Shown: one piece after another, positions 44,726-53,374 of the stretch
Layout: every line of letters begins with the position of its first letter
Numbering within the stretch: position 1 is the first letter of the stretch
DNA from: Dyella_B nitratireducens
Lineage (GTDB): Bacteria; Pseudomonadota; Gammaproteobacteria; Xanthomonadales; Rhodanobacteraceae
Direction: 5' to 3'
NCBI RefSeq assembly: GCF_049532905.1
Contig: NZ_CP064032.1
Location: 1,860,001 to 1,924,000 of the forward strand
Length of the DNA stretch: 64,000 nucleotides
Made by a program: the position numbers and the translations under genes
Notes under the pieces: model-generated
What the model was told of the DNA's origin: nothing
Databases searched by the model: none
Seen by the model: only the letters and a program-made list of their open reading frames with translations

Positions 44726-46003
44726 TTAGTTCAGCGGAGCCGAACGCAACGCATTGACATCTTGAGCCGTGATGGCGGCTCCGTGGTTATTCCAAGCCGT
44801 GCGAATGTAGGTCACGACAGCGGCGACTTCTTCGTCGGACAGTTGTTGCGCGAAAGGCGGCATGCCATAGGGCCTTGGATTGCGCAGCGTGCCCGGCGGG
44901 TAGCCGCCATTGAGAACCATGCGGATCGGGTTGACGGACGACGCCATTTGAATCGACTGATTGGCGGCAAGCGGCGGGAAATCCCAGCCTTTGCCTTCGC
45001 CGTTCGTTCCATGGCACATCGCGCATTGGGCTGCGTAGATCTTCTTGCCCAGCGGAAAGAGACGGAGCTTGTCCTGCGTCTGCACCTCGTTGGGCGGCGT
45101 GGTATCACCGGTAGACGGCAAGGCCTTCAAGTAGATCGCCATGGCGTGGATGTCAGCGTCTGATAGGTATTGAAGACTGTTGTAGACCACTTCGGCCATC
45201 GGGCCGTAGACCGCTCCCCGCGCCGACACGCCAGCCTGCAGGAGATCGGAAATATCTTTGATGCTCCAGTCGCCAAGCCCTGCTTCACGATTGGAGGTCA
45301 AGGACGGTGCATACCACTGCTGCATCGGAATCAACCCGCCTTGAAACGCTTCCGATTTCGAACTGCCGCCCAATGCATTGATGGCGGTATGGCACATCGA
45401 ACAGTGCCCGAGCCCCTCGACCAGATACGCACCGCGGTTCCATTCGCTCGATTTCGAAGAGTCGGGTTGATATTCACCCTCATGAAAATAAAGGGTGCGC
45501 CAACCGAGCAGCAGGTTGCGATTGTTGTAGGGGAACCGCAGGTCCTGTTCCCGATTTTGCAGGTGTACCGGTGGAACCGACTTCAAGTAAGCAAAAATCG
45601 CATCCGAGTCGGCACGCGTTACCTTGGTGTAGGAGGCATACGGCATGGCCGGGTAAAGCAGCGCTCCCGACCGCGTTCGCCCCGTATGCATCATCGTGTA
45701 GAACTCGTCCGCGCTCCAGGCGCCAAGGCCCGTCGCAGCATCAGGCGAAATGTTCGGCGAATAGAGCGTGCCGAATGGCGTTTCCATCGCGCGGCCACCT
45801 GCAAAGGGCTTGTCACCCGGATTGCTGTGGCATGCAATGCAATCCCCTGCCCGCGCCAGGTACTCGCCCTTTGCAATGATGGACGCGTCCTGGCCTCGCA
45901 CGCCTTGAACCAAGGCAAATACGCCGAATGCAAGACAAAGCATCGACCGCGAGGCGATCGCCCATGGTCTACGGCATTCTTCAGATGGCGATGGCTTGTT
46001 CAT
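44726..46003 (-). CDS. Triheme cytochrome c (alcohol-dehydrogenase cytochrome-subunit type)
   Basis: A 425-aa exported protein. Signal segment (about residues 12-35), then three heme c motifs: CIACH, CSMCH and CAMCH. The spacing and segments such as KGEYLARAGDC, GLGAWSADEFYTMMHTGRT and GGYPPGTLRNPRPYGMPPF match cytochrome subunits of membrane quinohemoprotein dehydrogenases. Here no dehydrogenase is adjacent; it lies in the oxidase operon and likely carries electrons from quinol-derived carriers. ATG 46003 overlaps the stop of the next gene. Confidence 0.86.
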   Translation of the reverse strand: MNKPSPSEECRRPWAIASRSMLCLAFGVFALVQGVRGQDASIIAKGEYLARAGDCIACHSNPGDKPFAGGRAMETPFGTLYSPNISPDAATGLGAWSADEFYTMMHTGRTRSGALLYPAMPYASYTKVTRADSDAIFAYLKSVPPVHLQNREQDLRFPYNNRNLLLGWRTLYFHEGEYQPDSSKSSEWNRGAYLVEGLGHCSMCHTAINALGGSSKSEAFQGGLIPMQQWYAPSLTSNREAGLGDWSIKDISDLLQAGVSARGAVYGPMAEVVYNSLQYLSDADIHAMAIYLKALPSTGDTTPPNEVQTQDKLRLFPLGKKIYAAQCAMCHGTNGEGKGWDFPPLAANQSIQMASSVNPIRMVLNGGYPPGTLRNPRPYGMPPFAQQLSDEEVAAVVTYIRTAWNNHGAAITAQDVNALRSAPLN

Positions 46004-46755
46004 TTCGTTTCGGAGCCTTCGCAGGTGAGCGCCAACTTCAGCGAACCGGCAGGGGCCGGAGCGGGATTCGCGGGTGCAGGGAGCGACGATAAATAGGCGG
46101 AGACTGCCGTGATGTCTGCCTCTGACAGCCGAGCCGTCAGCGGCTGCATGCAGTTGGATTTGTTTGCGATTCGCGTCCCATAACGCGACGCCCCGAGCTG
46201 GGCGCTGATGTATTTGCTGTGCAAACCGAGCAAGCCAGGAATATCGGGCGACACACCGGTCAACGATGCACCGTGGCAAGCAATGCATGCCGGGATATGC
46301 CGTGTGTCGTCACCCTGCAACACCAGCCTCTTCCCCAAAGCCAGCACTTGCGGCGCCACGTTGGGTTTGGGCAACGCCGGGAAAGGCGTCAGTTGCGCGG
46401 CAAAGTAGTCGGCCATTTCCCGCAAATAACTATCCGGCAAATAGGCGAGCAAATAATTCATGGGCGGATATTTGCGCTGGCCATCCCGAAAGGCGACCAA
46501 CTGGTTATACAAATATCCGGTTGGCTTGCCTGCAAGGCGGGGAAAGTAATCGTCCCCGCTGCCCTGCCCGCGCTCGCCATGGCAGGCGGTGCAAGCCATG
46601 ACACGTGTTGCGGTCGAATCGGATGCCGTTACCGAATTCTGGGTCTGCGCGTGCAGTTGACCGGTCACCGCGGAAAGCAAGATGAGCGCCATGAACACGG
46701 CGACGTTGCGAAACGTCCCAAGAAAATCGCTGTGATGACAGTCGACCTTCTTCAT
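46000..46755 (-). CDS. Diheme cytochrome c, c4-like, first gene of the oxidase operon
   Basis: A 251-aa exported protein with a signal/anchor segment (about residues 14-33) and two heme c sites, CTACH and CIACH, in tandem domains. NYLLAYLPDSYLREMADYFAAQ and TARLSEADITAVSAYLSSLP are the usual helices near the Met ligands of c4-type proteins. ATG 46755 is preferred, with GGAG 8 bases upstream. It is first in transcription, 238 bases downstream of the Anr/FNR box, and its stop overlaps the triheme gene. Confidence 0.84.
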   Translation of the reverse strand: MKKVDCHHSDFLGTFRNVAVFMALILLSAVTGQLHAQTQNSVTASDSTATRVMACTACHGERGQGSGDDYFPRLAGKPTGYLYNQLVAFRDGQRKYPPMNYLLAYLPDSYLREMADYFAAQLTPFPALPKPNVAPQVLALGKRLVLQGDDTRHIPACIACHGASLTGVSPDIPGLLGLHSKYISAQLGASRYGTRIANKSNCMQPLTARLSEADITAVSAYLSSLPAPANPAPAPAGSLKLALTCEGSETK

Positions 46756-47207
46756 GGAAGCAACTCCACGCGTATGGTGAATGGGCCAGGCCAACGCCAA
46801 CAGCGAAATCGTCCGGCGGGAAATATACGAACATCAGGATGCTGTCGCAAGGTGGCTCATCCTAGACACATAAGGCAAAGAGGACCGTTTAAATCGGGCC
46901 GGGAAACGCCAGCCGTTCGCTTTTCAGCCGCACGTCCGCCCTCCCCCCTCGGCGCTGCTCGCGACAATGTAGCTCAGCGCCAAAATCAGCACTTGATCCA
47001 GATCAATGCCATGCCCCATAACGCTCCTGCGAACCAGCTTTTACCCAGCTTGTGCAGCGCCGGTCAATGTAGAAATCGAACATGCCATGGATCAACGTGT
47101 GATGGTGTGGCGGCTTACAGCGCAGTCCCGCATTCAAGAGACCTGATCCGTGGCCGATAGCTTTTTCAGGGGCGTTGACGAGCACGCCCGATTGACTGGA
47201 AAGCGCA
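46756..47207 (+). other. Non-coding region between oxidase operon and next gene
   Basis: No gene supported. It contains the Anr/FNR promoter described separately; the remaining sequence has no clear hairpin or second operator that I can identify. Confidence 0.5.
46966..47006 (-). promoter_or_regulatory. Class II Anr/FNR-dependent promoter for the oxidase operon
   Basis: TTGAT-CCAG-ATCAA at 46993-47006 is a perfect FNR/Anr half-site pair. On the minus strand a -10-like TACATT lies at 46971-46966; the transcription start would be near 46958, placing the box centre at about -41.5, the class II position. This points to oxygen-dependent control of the oxidase genes. The box is also upstream of the plus-strand gene at 47208, but no -10 sits at the right distance on that side. 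Confidence 0.65.
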
Positions 47208-47756
47208 ATGACCACCCCAAAATCCCTGGCCAAATCCGAGGACAGCACCCCAAGCAATGTGGTGCCGTTTCGGCCCATCAGGGGCAACACGCGAAGGCTG
47301 GGTGCTCATCCAGGCGGATCGTGGGGAGTTCAAACGCCCACCTTCGAAGAGAACGCGATTGAACGGGAACCACCCGAGCACCGTTTGGCCCGACGCATCG
47401 AACGTGTTCTGGGTGCCCTGCTCTATCACGCGATGCTCGAGTCAGGCGATCTTCGCGACTCGAACTGTTTTTCCATCGACGATCGCGTGAACCAGCTGGT
47501 GACGCGCGACCGTTTGATCGCGATCGCGCATGCAGCGATTTATCTTGATTTGACCGCCGACCTCACCCACCTGGCGGCAACGGTGATCGTGTTCGAGCTG
47601 CAAGCTCAGTCCCAATGGTGGAACCGGATGCAGCGGCCGTTCTCAGCCCATCGCCGGCAAATCAACCACGACACCTTGGCCATTGCGCGTCTGCTTGCCT
47701 GGGATATGGACGCCTTGAAGGTTCGTCCGATCGACAAGTTTGCCAAGTTTCTTTGA
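47208..47756 (+). CDS. Hypothetical protein, mostly helical
   Basis: A 182-aa protein that I do not recognise. The first 55 residues look disordered; from EHRLARRIERVLG on it is helix-rich, with paired Trp (SQWWNRMQ) and many Arg and His residues; no signal peptide or membrane helix. GC and codon use match neighbours, so it is likely real. It ends 21 bases before the convergent SDR gene. The Anr box lies 200 bases upstream, but a link is speculative. Confidence 0.55.
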   Translation: MTTPKSLAKSEDSTPSNVVPFRPIRGNTRRLGAHPGGSWGVQTPTFEENAIEREPPEHRLARRIERVLGALLYHAMLESGDLRDSNCFSIDDRVNQLVTRDRLIAIAHAAIYLDLTADLTHLAATVIVFELQAQSQWWNRMQRPFSAHRRQINHDTLAIARLLAWDMDALKVRPIDKFAKFL

Positions 47757-47777
47757 ATCGACCGTAAGCTTGGAATC

Positions 47778-48518
47778 TCAAACCTGGCCAACGCCACCGT
47801 CGTTCATCAGATCCGCACCCGTCATGTAGGAGCTCTGGTCGGACGCCAGGAACAGCGCAGCACTGGCAACCTCTTCGGCACGAGCGAGGCGGCCGATCGG
47901 GATCATGGTTTGGTACATCGCTATCAGTTCATCACGTGGCGCCGACTGGGCATCGAGAATCGGGGTGTCGGTGACGCCCGGACTCAGCGTGTTGACGCGG
48001 ATGCCGCGATTCTTGAATTCGGCCGCCCAGGTGCGTGCATAGGAACGAAGCGCAGCCTTGGTCGCCGCGTACGCGGTATGGCCGGGAATACCCATGACAT
48101 GCATGGCCGAACCGACCAGGATGATCGAGCCACCCTGTTTCATTAGCGGCAGCAGTTTTTGCACCAGAAAGACGGGGCCGCGGGCCATCAGATTGAAAGT
48201 TTTATCGAAATGCTCGGGCGTGAGCGAATCAATCGCGGCCTGCTCCGTGAAGCCCGCGTTCGATACGATGATGTCGACCATGTCCTTTTCTTTCTTCACC
48301 GCTGCCGCGACACGGTCGAGGTCATCGAGATTTGCAGCATCCGCCTGGATCGCGGTGACGTTGCGCCCGATCAATTGGGCCGCTTCATCGAGCTGCGCCT
48401 GGCGGCGGCCGAAGATAAAAACATAAGCGCCTTCAGCGACAAACCGCTGGGCAATCGCCAAACCAATACCGGTTGTTCCGCCGCTGATGACGGCAATCTT
48501 GCCTGCGAGGGTGGACAT
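47778..48518 (-). CDS. Short-chain dehydrogenase/reductase
   Basis: A 246-aa classical SDR. The cofactor site reads SGGTTGIG (TGxxxGIG), NAG lies in VSNAGFTEQ, the catalytic pair is YAATK, and the C-terminal GADLMNDGG is the usual xVDGG variant. An Arg after the second strand (FGRRQAQ) suggests NADP(H) preference. Substrate unknown. It is divergent from a LysR regulator 105 bases away, the standard layout for a regulated target of that regulator. Confidence 0.88.
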   Translation of the reverse strand: MSTLAGKIAVISGGTTGIGLAIAQRFVAEGAYVFIFGRRQAQLDEAAQLIGRNVTAIQADAANLDDLDRVAAAVKKEKDMVDIIVSNAGFTEQAAIDSLTPEHFDKTFNLMARGPVFLVQKLLPLMKQGGSIILVGSAMHVMGIPGHTAYAATKAALRSYARTWAAEFKNRGIRVNTLSPGVTDTPILDAQSAPRDELIAMYQTMIPIGRLARAEEVASAALFLASDQSSYMTGADLMNDGGVGQV

Positions 48519-48622
48519 GGAAATCTTCTGCCAGTTGGTGAATGAGGCGAAGATCGTAATTGCCGCTCCTGCGGATGATAATTAGCGTATTTCTCATAAG
48601 ATTGATTCTCCGGAGGAATACG

Positions 48623-49516
48623 ATGGATCGCTTTCAGGAGCTGAGCGCCTTCATCGCCGTGGTGGAGGCCGGTGGTTTCTCCGCCGCGGCGCGCCGAACC
48701 GGCGATTCCCAGTCCGCTATCAGCAAGGCCATCGGTTCGCTGGAAAAGCGTCTCGGCGTAGCGCTGTTCAACCGAAGCACACGCAGCGTGACGCTGACGG
48801 ATCAGGGGCAGCGATATTACGACCGGACCAAGCCATTGATGGACGAGATGGATGAGGCCGATGGCGAACTGGCAAGCAGCACGCTCGGTGTGTCAGGCCT
48901 GGTCAGAATCGCTGCCCCCTCGACGTTCGGGCGGCTGCACGTTCTTCCGCTCATACCGGACTTGTTATCGCACCATCCAGGCCTGCAGATAGATCTTGTT
49001 CTTTCGGACTCCGCGCGGGACATGGTGGAAGACCGGATCGATCTGACGATTCGTGTGGGCGCCGTCAACGAACTCGATGCCGTTGTCAGGCGCGTGGCCG
49101 GCACGCCCCTCGTTTGCGTCGGCTCCCGTCGCTATTTCGCGCAACATGGTATGCCGAAGACGCCCGCCGAGCTCGTTGATCACAACTGCCTCGTCTACGG
49201 CGGCATGCCGGAGTTGGCCAATTGGCCGTTTATAGGGCCAGAAGGTCCATTCAACGTAGCCGTTCACGGCACGCTTTCGTCCAACAGTGTCGAGGCGATC
49301 CGTGCTGGTGTGCTGGCGGGTGTCGGCATTGGCCTGTTTACCAAGGCCTCGCTTGCCGCCGAGCTCCGGCATCCGGACGTGGTCACGATTCTCGACGAAT
49401 TTATAGGTGATGTGAGAGACGTCAGCCTTATTTGGCCCAAGCGCCGTTTTGTACCGGTACGTGTGCGTCAGGTGACTGACTTTTTTGCCGCGGCGCTTCC
49501 GCGACGTATTGAGTGA
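48623..49516 (+). CDS. LysR-family transcriptional regulator
   Basis: A 297-aa regulator. The winged HTH is at the N terminus (FIAVVEAGGFSAAARRTGDSQSAISKAIGSLEKRLG), followed by the LysR substrate-binding domain with typical SGLVRIAAPSTFG and DLTIRVGAV segments. It has GGAGGA six bases before ATG 48623. It probably autoregulates and controls the divergent SDR gene from the 105-base intergenic stretch (48519-48622), which holds AT-rich ATAATTAGCGTATTTCTCAT; a clear T-N11-A operator could not be fixed by eye. Confidence 0.9.
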   Translation: MDRFQELSAFIAVVEAGGFSAAARRTGDSQSAISKAIGSLEKRLGVALFNRSTRSVTLTDQGQRYYDRTKPLMDEMDEADGELASSTLGVSGLVRIAAPSTFGRLHVLPLIPDLLSHHPGLQIDLVLSDSARDMVEDRIDLTIRVGAVNELDAVVRRVAGTPLVCVGSRRYFAQHGMPKTPAELVDHNCLVYGGMPELANWPFIGPEGPFNVAVHGTLSSNSVEAIRAGVLAGVGIGLFTKASLAAELRHPDVVTILDEFIGDVRDVSLIWPKRRFVPVRVRQVTDFFAAALPRRIE

Positions 49517-49896
49517 TAGCGGCGCGGGGCATTTCAATGTCGCCTGGAGAAAGCGACAAGAGGGCGGGCTGGGCCCTGAGGTTTCCCCACGTTTTTCGAG
49601 CTATTCAAGGAAGGGTTTTTCTCGCGGCCAATACTTGGCATTTTTACCTCACCGTCATTCCGGCGAACGCCGGAATCCAGTTAAAAAATGACGTGCGAAG
49701 CACACGATATTTTTTTTATGTTGAGTGCTTCGCACAGCGTATTTGAACTGGATTCCGGCCTTCGCCGGAATGACGGTGAGGTCATTTAATAAACCTTGGC
49801 TAGCTTGCTGATTTAGTTCAGATCATCCAGCAGAAAACGTAGGGATACCTCAGGGACCGAGCATCTTTTGCCTTAAAGGATCGACCCTACTCATCA
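49517..49896 (+). other. Non-coding gap dominated by one palindromic repeat
   Basis: No gene. It carries the intact 135-base palindromic element at 49647-49781. It separates the LysR gene from the convergent MBL-type gene, so the element may also act as a bidirectional transcription stop. Confidence 0.6.
49647..49781 (+). repeat. Intact two-level palindromic intergenic element
   Basis: Outer arms of 36 bases (49647-49682 and 49746-49781) match with one mismatch and include CATTCCGGCGAACGCCGGAA. Inner arms GTGCGAAGCAC (49693-49703) and GTGCTTCGCAC (49725-49735) enclose a T-run and TATGTTGA. Pieces of the same element occur at 18852, 21661, 38904 and 57752. Confidence 0.85.
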
Positions 49897-50808
49897 TCAC
49901 CAGTCCAAATCCGACGAGTTCAGACCTTTCGCCCTTATATCTTCCGTGATGATTGCACCGATATCCCAATTCGGATGGCAACTCTGATAGTTCGACCGAT
50001 TTGGATGGCCGTAGTGATTCTTCTTTCCGGGCGAATGCGTTCCGTATGAATACGCCATGACATACGGGGAATATGCGTTCGCAAGCGTTTGCTCCGTCGC
50101 GGCACACCAATCGGTCGAAGCGCCATGGTGGTAAGCGACAATGGCACGTAGCGAAAGCTTGGCAGGCAAGTTGGGGATGCGATCGAACGCGCAGTCACCC
50201 GGCAAAAGCATGTGCGTCGCTGTGCCACCCGAAGGCTGGCGCTTCAGGTTGATCGCCAATCCGGAATGGTTTCGATCTTCCTTTTGAGCATTTGCCGGGA
50301 ACGTGGCGCACTTGCGTATCTCGACTTCGTCATCCGTTCCCACGGCAAACGACACCGCTTGATCGCCTATCGACTCCGGCCAGCATTTGGCATTGGCAAG
50401 TTTCGCCGCAAAACGGGTTGCCTGCGGTGAAACCAGCTGACGGGGCACCAGCCATTCGCATTTCTGTGCCGCCGGATTTTTCTTGTTCGCCGACCAGTAG
50501 TGGTCTTTATCCCAATGGGTCAAAATGACGGGAACGTAGTGCGAACCAGCCTGCACGGGAAGACGGCTTGCAGTACGAGATGGATTGCTTTGATCCGGAT
50601 GATATTCATTGCCACCGTAGTCGACGTAGCAGCACACCTCATCATTTTGATCGCGCAGGCCGATGCAGTCGCCCTGCCCGACATCGAACACGCGTACACC
50701 TTTGATCTCCGTAACGGTCGCAGGGATGAGCTGCAATGTCGCGGTGTCGGCCGTCGCCGTGATGGTGCTTGCGACATCCGTCGAGGAAAGCGCTGTTTTC
50801 TCTTCCAT
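49897..50808 (-). CDS. Metallo-beta-lactamase-fold protein, ComEC/Rec2-type
   Basis: A 303-aa MBL-fold hydrolase. Key segments: FDVGQGDCIGLR, YVDYGG, ILTHWDKDHYW (HxxxDH-type metal site), LLPGDCAFDRI (metal Asp) and VAYHHGAS (metal His), closing with HYGHPNRSNY, as in ComEC C-terminal domains that degrade nucleic acids. No membrane part is present, so it is a stand-alone soluble form. It is the third gene of an operon with a DUF2235 protein and an unknown protein; AAGGGG lies 6-7 bases before ATG 50808. Its substrate is unknown. Confidence 0.75.
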   Translation of the reverse strand: MEEKTALSSTDVASTITATADTATLQLIPATVTEIKGVRVFDVGQGDCIGLRDQNDEVCCYVDYGGNEYHPDQSNPSRTASRLPVQAGSHYVPVILTHWDKDHYWSANKKNPAAQKCEWLVPRQLVSPQATRFAAKLANAKCWPESIGDQAVSFAVGTDDEVEIRKCATFPANAQKEDRNHSGLAINLKRQPSGGTATHMLLPGDCAFDRIPNLPAKLSLRAIVAYHHGASTDWCAATEQTLANAYSPYVMAYSYGTHSPGKKNHYGHPNRSNYQSCHPNWDIGAIITEDIRAKGLNSSDLDW

Positions 50809-50811
50809 ATG

Positions 50812-51471
50812 TCACCCCTTCAACATGTGATAAGGCAGGTCGTACAGACCCATATCTTTCGAAGGCGGCAAGGAAAGCGGCCGCCACGGCTCACCGCCGC
50901 GCCCGCCCCATCGCGCATCGGGAAGGAATTCCAAATTGAATACGTTATGCAGAACATCCCGCTGTTGCCTCTCAACTTCGTATCGCCATTCAAGGCGGCA
51001 AGCTTGTACCGCGGCGACATCGAAATCCGACGCGGCCACAACGGGCAATCCATGCAACTGCCTCAATTGGATTTCATGCCAGGATCCTTCCTGGAATGAC
51101 TCAAGCGCCCGGGATCCATCCGCATGATTCATGAGCAGCAATATCACGGCAAATTGGTTGGCATCCAGCTCGATCAGTTGCTTGCGGCGCAGTACGGCAT
51201 CCTCGTCCTCGTTTCGCCTGCAGACATCGCCCCGCCATGTGATGCTTGAAAAATAGTCATACCTCACGCAATCCAGCCAAATGCCATGCGTGGGGAATTG
51301 CAGAGAATCGTCATCGCGCCTGTCAAGAATATTGCGCCAATAGTCCGGCATGTCGTCACGCTCTTTCAGCGCGTCACCGTTTAGCTCGTCGATCGATTCG
51401 ACGAACGCAAAATACAAACCACCGTCACGCGTGTAGTCAACCATTCCATTCGCAGCCTCGATCGTGCTCAT
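50812..51471 (-). CDS. Hypothetical protein in DUF2235-MBL operon
   Basis: A 219-aa acidic, soluble-looking protein with no family I recognise. It has no signal peptide or membrane helix; features include Asp/Glu-rich start, DYFSSITWRGDV, and aromatic patches such as GSWHEIQLRQL and LEWRYEVERQQRD. ATG 51471 overlaps the DUF2235 stop (ATGA) and the MBL start follows within 4 bases, so the three are one transcript. By analogy with effector operons it might be an immunity or adaptor protein; that is speculation. Confidence 0.65.
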   Translation of the reverse strand: MSTIEAANGMVDYTRDGGLYFAFVESIDELNGDALKERDDMPDYWRNILDRRDDDSLQFPTHGIWLDCVRYDYFSSITWRGDVCRRNEDEDAVLRRKQLIELDANQFAVILLLMNHADGSRALESFQEGSWHEIQLRQLHGLPVVAASDFDVAAVQACRLEWRYEVERQQRDVLHNVFNLEFLPDARWGGRGGEPWRPLSLPPSKDMGLYDLPYHMLKG

Positions 51472-52550
51472 GATGGCCTCCTGTAACCGGGATTTTGCGG
51501 TTTATAAGATGGGACGGCGCGATCCTCGCGCTCCCCAACGGTTTCATGGATGCGCTCGTTGCCATGTGGCGTCTTCAGAACAGGGCGACACAACTTTCTT
51601 GTCAGCCGATAGATGCCCTTTCGAGACTGGCGCATCTCTCCGGCAGGATTCGGCTTGTAATTCGCAAGAAATGCTTCATCAAACGCCAACTTGAGCGATT
51701 GGGCGCGGTTCTTCATCGAATGAAGCGGAATATTGGCCAAGCCGTCAGGATCATAGCCGCCTCCGATATTGGAATGGACTCCCGCATACCAGACCTGCTC
51801 CATACGCTCGACGGGAACACGCTGATCCGGGTCCCACAATGTCGGTGCGAACTGTTTGCGGCGTTCATCCAAGGCAAGCGCGTGGAAAGCGTGTTCAACG
51901 ATGGGCGACAGGCTGACGTCATGAAAACGATAGAGGCGGCGAGTGAAAATGTTGAGTACGCCGACGGGAATACCCAGCGCACCGACGGTATCGAAAACCC
52001 CCAGGAAACGGATGGTGACGTCCAGGCACTCATGTTCTTTTCGAAATTCCGCGGCATCGGCTTGCGTGCGATAAAGCTTGTACGCTTCCGGGCTGTAGAA
52101 AATATGTGCCTTGGGAAGCACGCCTACCTTCGTGAGCAGGGCGACCAGACTGCGCGCGGTAAACGCGCCGCGGCTGAATCCGAAGATAAATATCTCGTCA
52201 CCCGCTTGATAGTTGAGACACAGAAATTGATACGTCTCGATGATGTTGCGAGAAACGCCATAGCCGGTCGCCCCTTCGACCCATTTTGAAATGCCCCAAT
52301 GCGTCCCGACGCCTTTGTCGTAAAACGATATTTGAACGACTCCGGCGGCATCACAGGGAAGCACCGCCCGGATCAGTTTGACGACATTGGTGGGTTTGCG
52401 TTTTCCGGGACGGAAGCCATCGAGCTTTTCTCCTGCTCTCAACGCTCGCACTTGCCGTAAAACGTAGGCCCATAAGCGCTCGCGTTCTTCTTTGTCACGC
52501 TGATCTGGCGTGTTCCATGTTCCATCACAAGCGAGAACGATTCGTTTCAT
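51468..52550 (-). CDS. DUF2235 (Tle1-like) alpha/beta-hydrolase, predicted phospholipase
   Basis: A 360-aa protein with the DUF2235 signature: KRIVLACDGTWNTPD at the start, the nucleophile elbow GFSRGA in IFIFGFSRGAFTARS, the acid in FLGVFDTVGALG and His in WYAGVHSNIGGGY. Members include the Tle1 phospholipase effectors of type VI secretion, which are usually longer; this short form has only the catalytic domain plus a basic tail. ATG 52550 (MKRIV) is chosen over further upstream ATGs because the family starts there. No VgrG or other secretion gene is nearby. Confidence 0.82.
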   Translation of the reverse strand: MKRIVLACDGTWNTPDQRDKEERERLWAYVLRQVRALRAGEKLDGFRPGKRKPTNVVKLIRAVLPCDAAGVVQISFYDKGVGTHWGISKWVEGATGYGVSRNIIETYQFLCLNYQAGDEIFIFGFSRGAFTARSLVALLTKVGVLPKAHIFYSPEAYKLYRTQADAAEFRKEHECLDVTIRFLGVFDTVGALGIPVGVLNIFTRRLYRFHDVSLSPIVEHAFHALALDERRKQFAPTLWDPDQRVPVERMEQVWYAGVHSNIGGGYDPDGLANIPLHSMKNRAQSLKLAFDEAFLANYKPNPAGEMRQSRKGIYRLTRKLCRPVLKTPHGNERIHETVGEREDRAVPSYKPQNPGYRRPS

Positions 52551-52856
52551 GGACGTTTCGGCCTGAAAAGACAGCAGCGCCATCAGGCGCATGAACAACC
52601 AAGGTGCCCATGCGGGAATGCCTATATCAGAGTCGCGGTCCCCTGCCGCCCATCACGACTGTCAGATGATCCATGCCGTCAAATGAGTCGTGGCCGCTGC
52701 TGTATCAGTCAAGCGGTAAAACCGCTGTTAATCGGGCGTGACGAGCTGATGCGCAAGCATTAACAAGGGGCATTTGCACAAAAAATGCCAGCAGTGGTGC
52801 GCGGCTTATACCGGCCGGCACCACCGCGGTTTTGTATGTTTTACAACCAACCAGGT
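52551..52856 (+). other. Non-coding gap
   Basis: No gene seen. It contains a small hairpin AGCGGT-AAA-ACCGCT near 52713-52727 and an AT-rich stretch near 52770-52850, probably promoter/terminator sequence between two minus-strand genes. Confidence 0.45.
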
Positions 52857-53357
52857 TTAGGGCTTGGCGCCCAGCTCACCCAAATGGCGCACGACGATCC
52901 GATGCGTTTCAGCGGCGAAGGCGCGCAGATCGGTATTCGTGCCAGACGCGGCTTCCTTGGCAAACGCCGCACCGTCCTTGTGATGGATATCGTCCATGCT
53001 GCGCAAATAGGCCATATCGAATGTGAGGCCGGACAAGGCTTTGAGATCATCCAGCTTCTTCTGGAATCCGGCATTGAGCGAATCGGCAACGGGAATGCCG
53101 GCAGTCTTGGCGATGGAGCTCAGCTTGTCGCCGACGAGCTGATGATCATGCGCCTCCGTCGTGCCCTGGTCCTTGATGTCCTGCGTGCTGCCCTGCGTTG
53201 CCGCGAGCTGGCCCAATTGCACCTCGAACATGCCGCCCTGGCTCACCATGGCAACGAATGCCTTGTCGGCAGCGGAAACGGTATCGGCGGCGTGCGCCAT
53301 CAGCGGCAATGCACCCGCGGCAACGGCAATGAGCAAGGTTGAAAGATGCTGCTTCAT
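52857..53357 (-). CDS. DUF4142-type periplasmic protein
   Basis: A 166-aa exported protein: signal peptide to about AHA (residue 24), then an all-helical domain with VSAADKAFVAMVSQGGMFEVQLGQLA, HDHQLVGDKL and DMAYLRSMDDIHHKDGAAF, the recognisable DUF4142 (ferritin-like) layout with His/Asp clusters. Family function is unclear; often stress-associated. ATG 53357 is chosen. It is 17 bases downstream of the HAMP sensor gene, in the same direction. Confidence 0.82.
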   Translation of the reverse strand: MKQHLSTLLIAVAAGALPLMAHAADTVSAADKAFVAMVSQGGMFEVQLGQLAATQGSTQDIKDQGTTEAHDHQLVGDKLSSIAKTAGIPVADSLNAGFQKKLDDLKALSGLTFDMAYLRSMDDIHHKDGAAFAKEAASGTNTDLRAFAAETHRIVVRHLGELGAKP

Positions 53358-53374
53358 GGTGACCTCCAGTGGTG

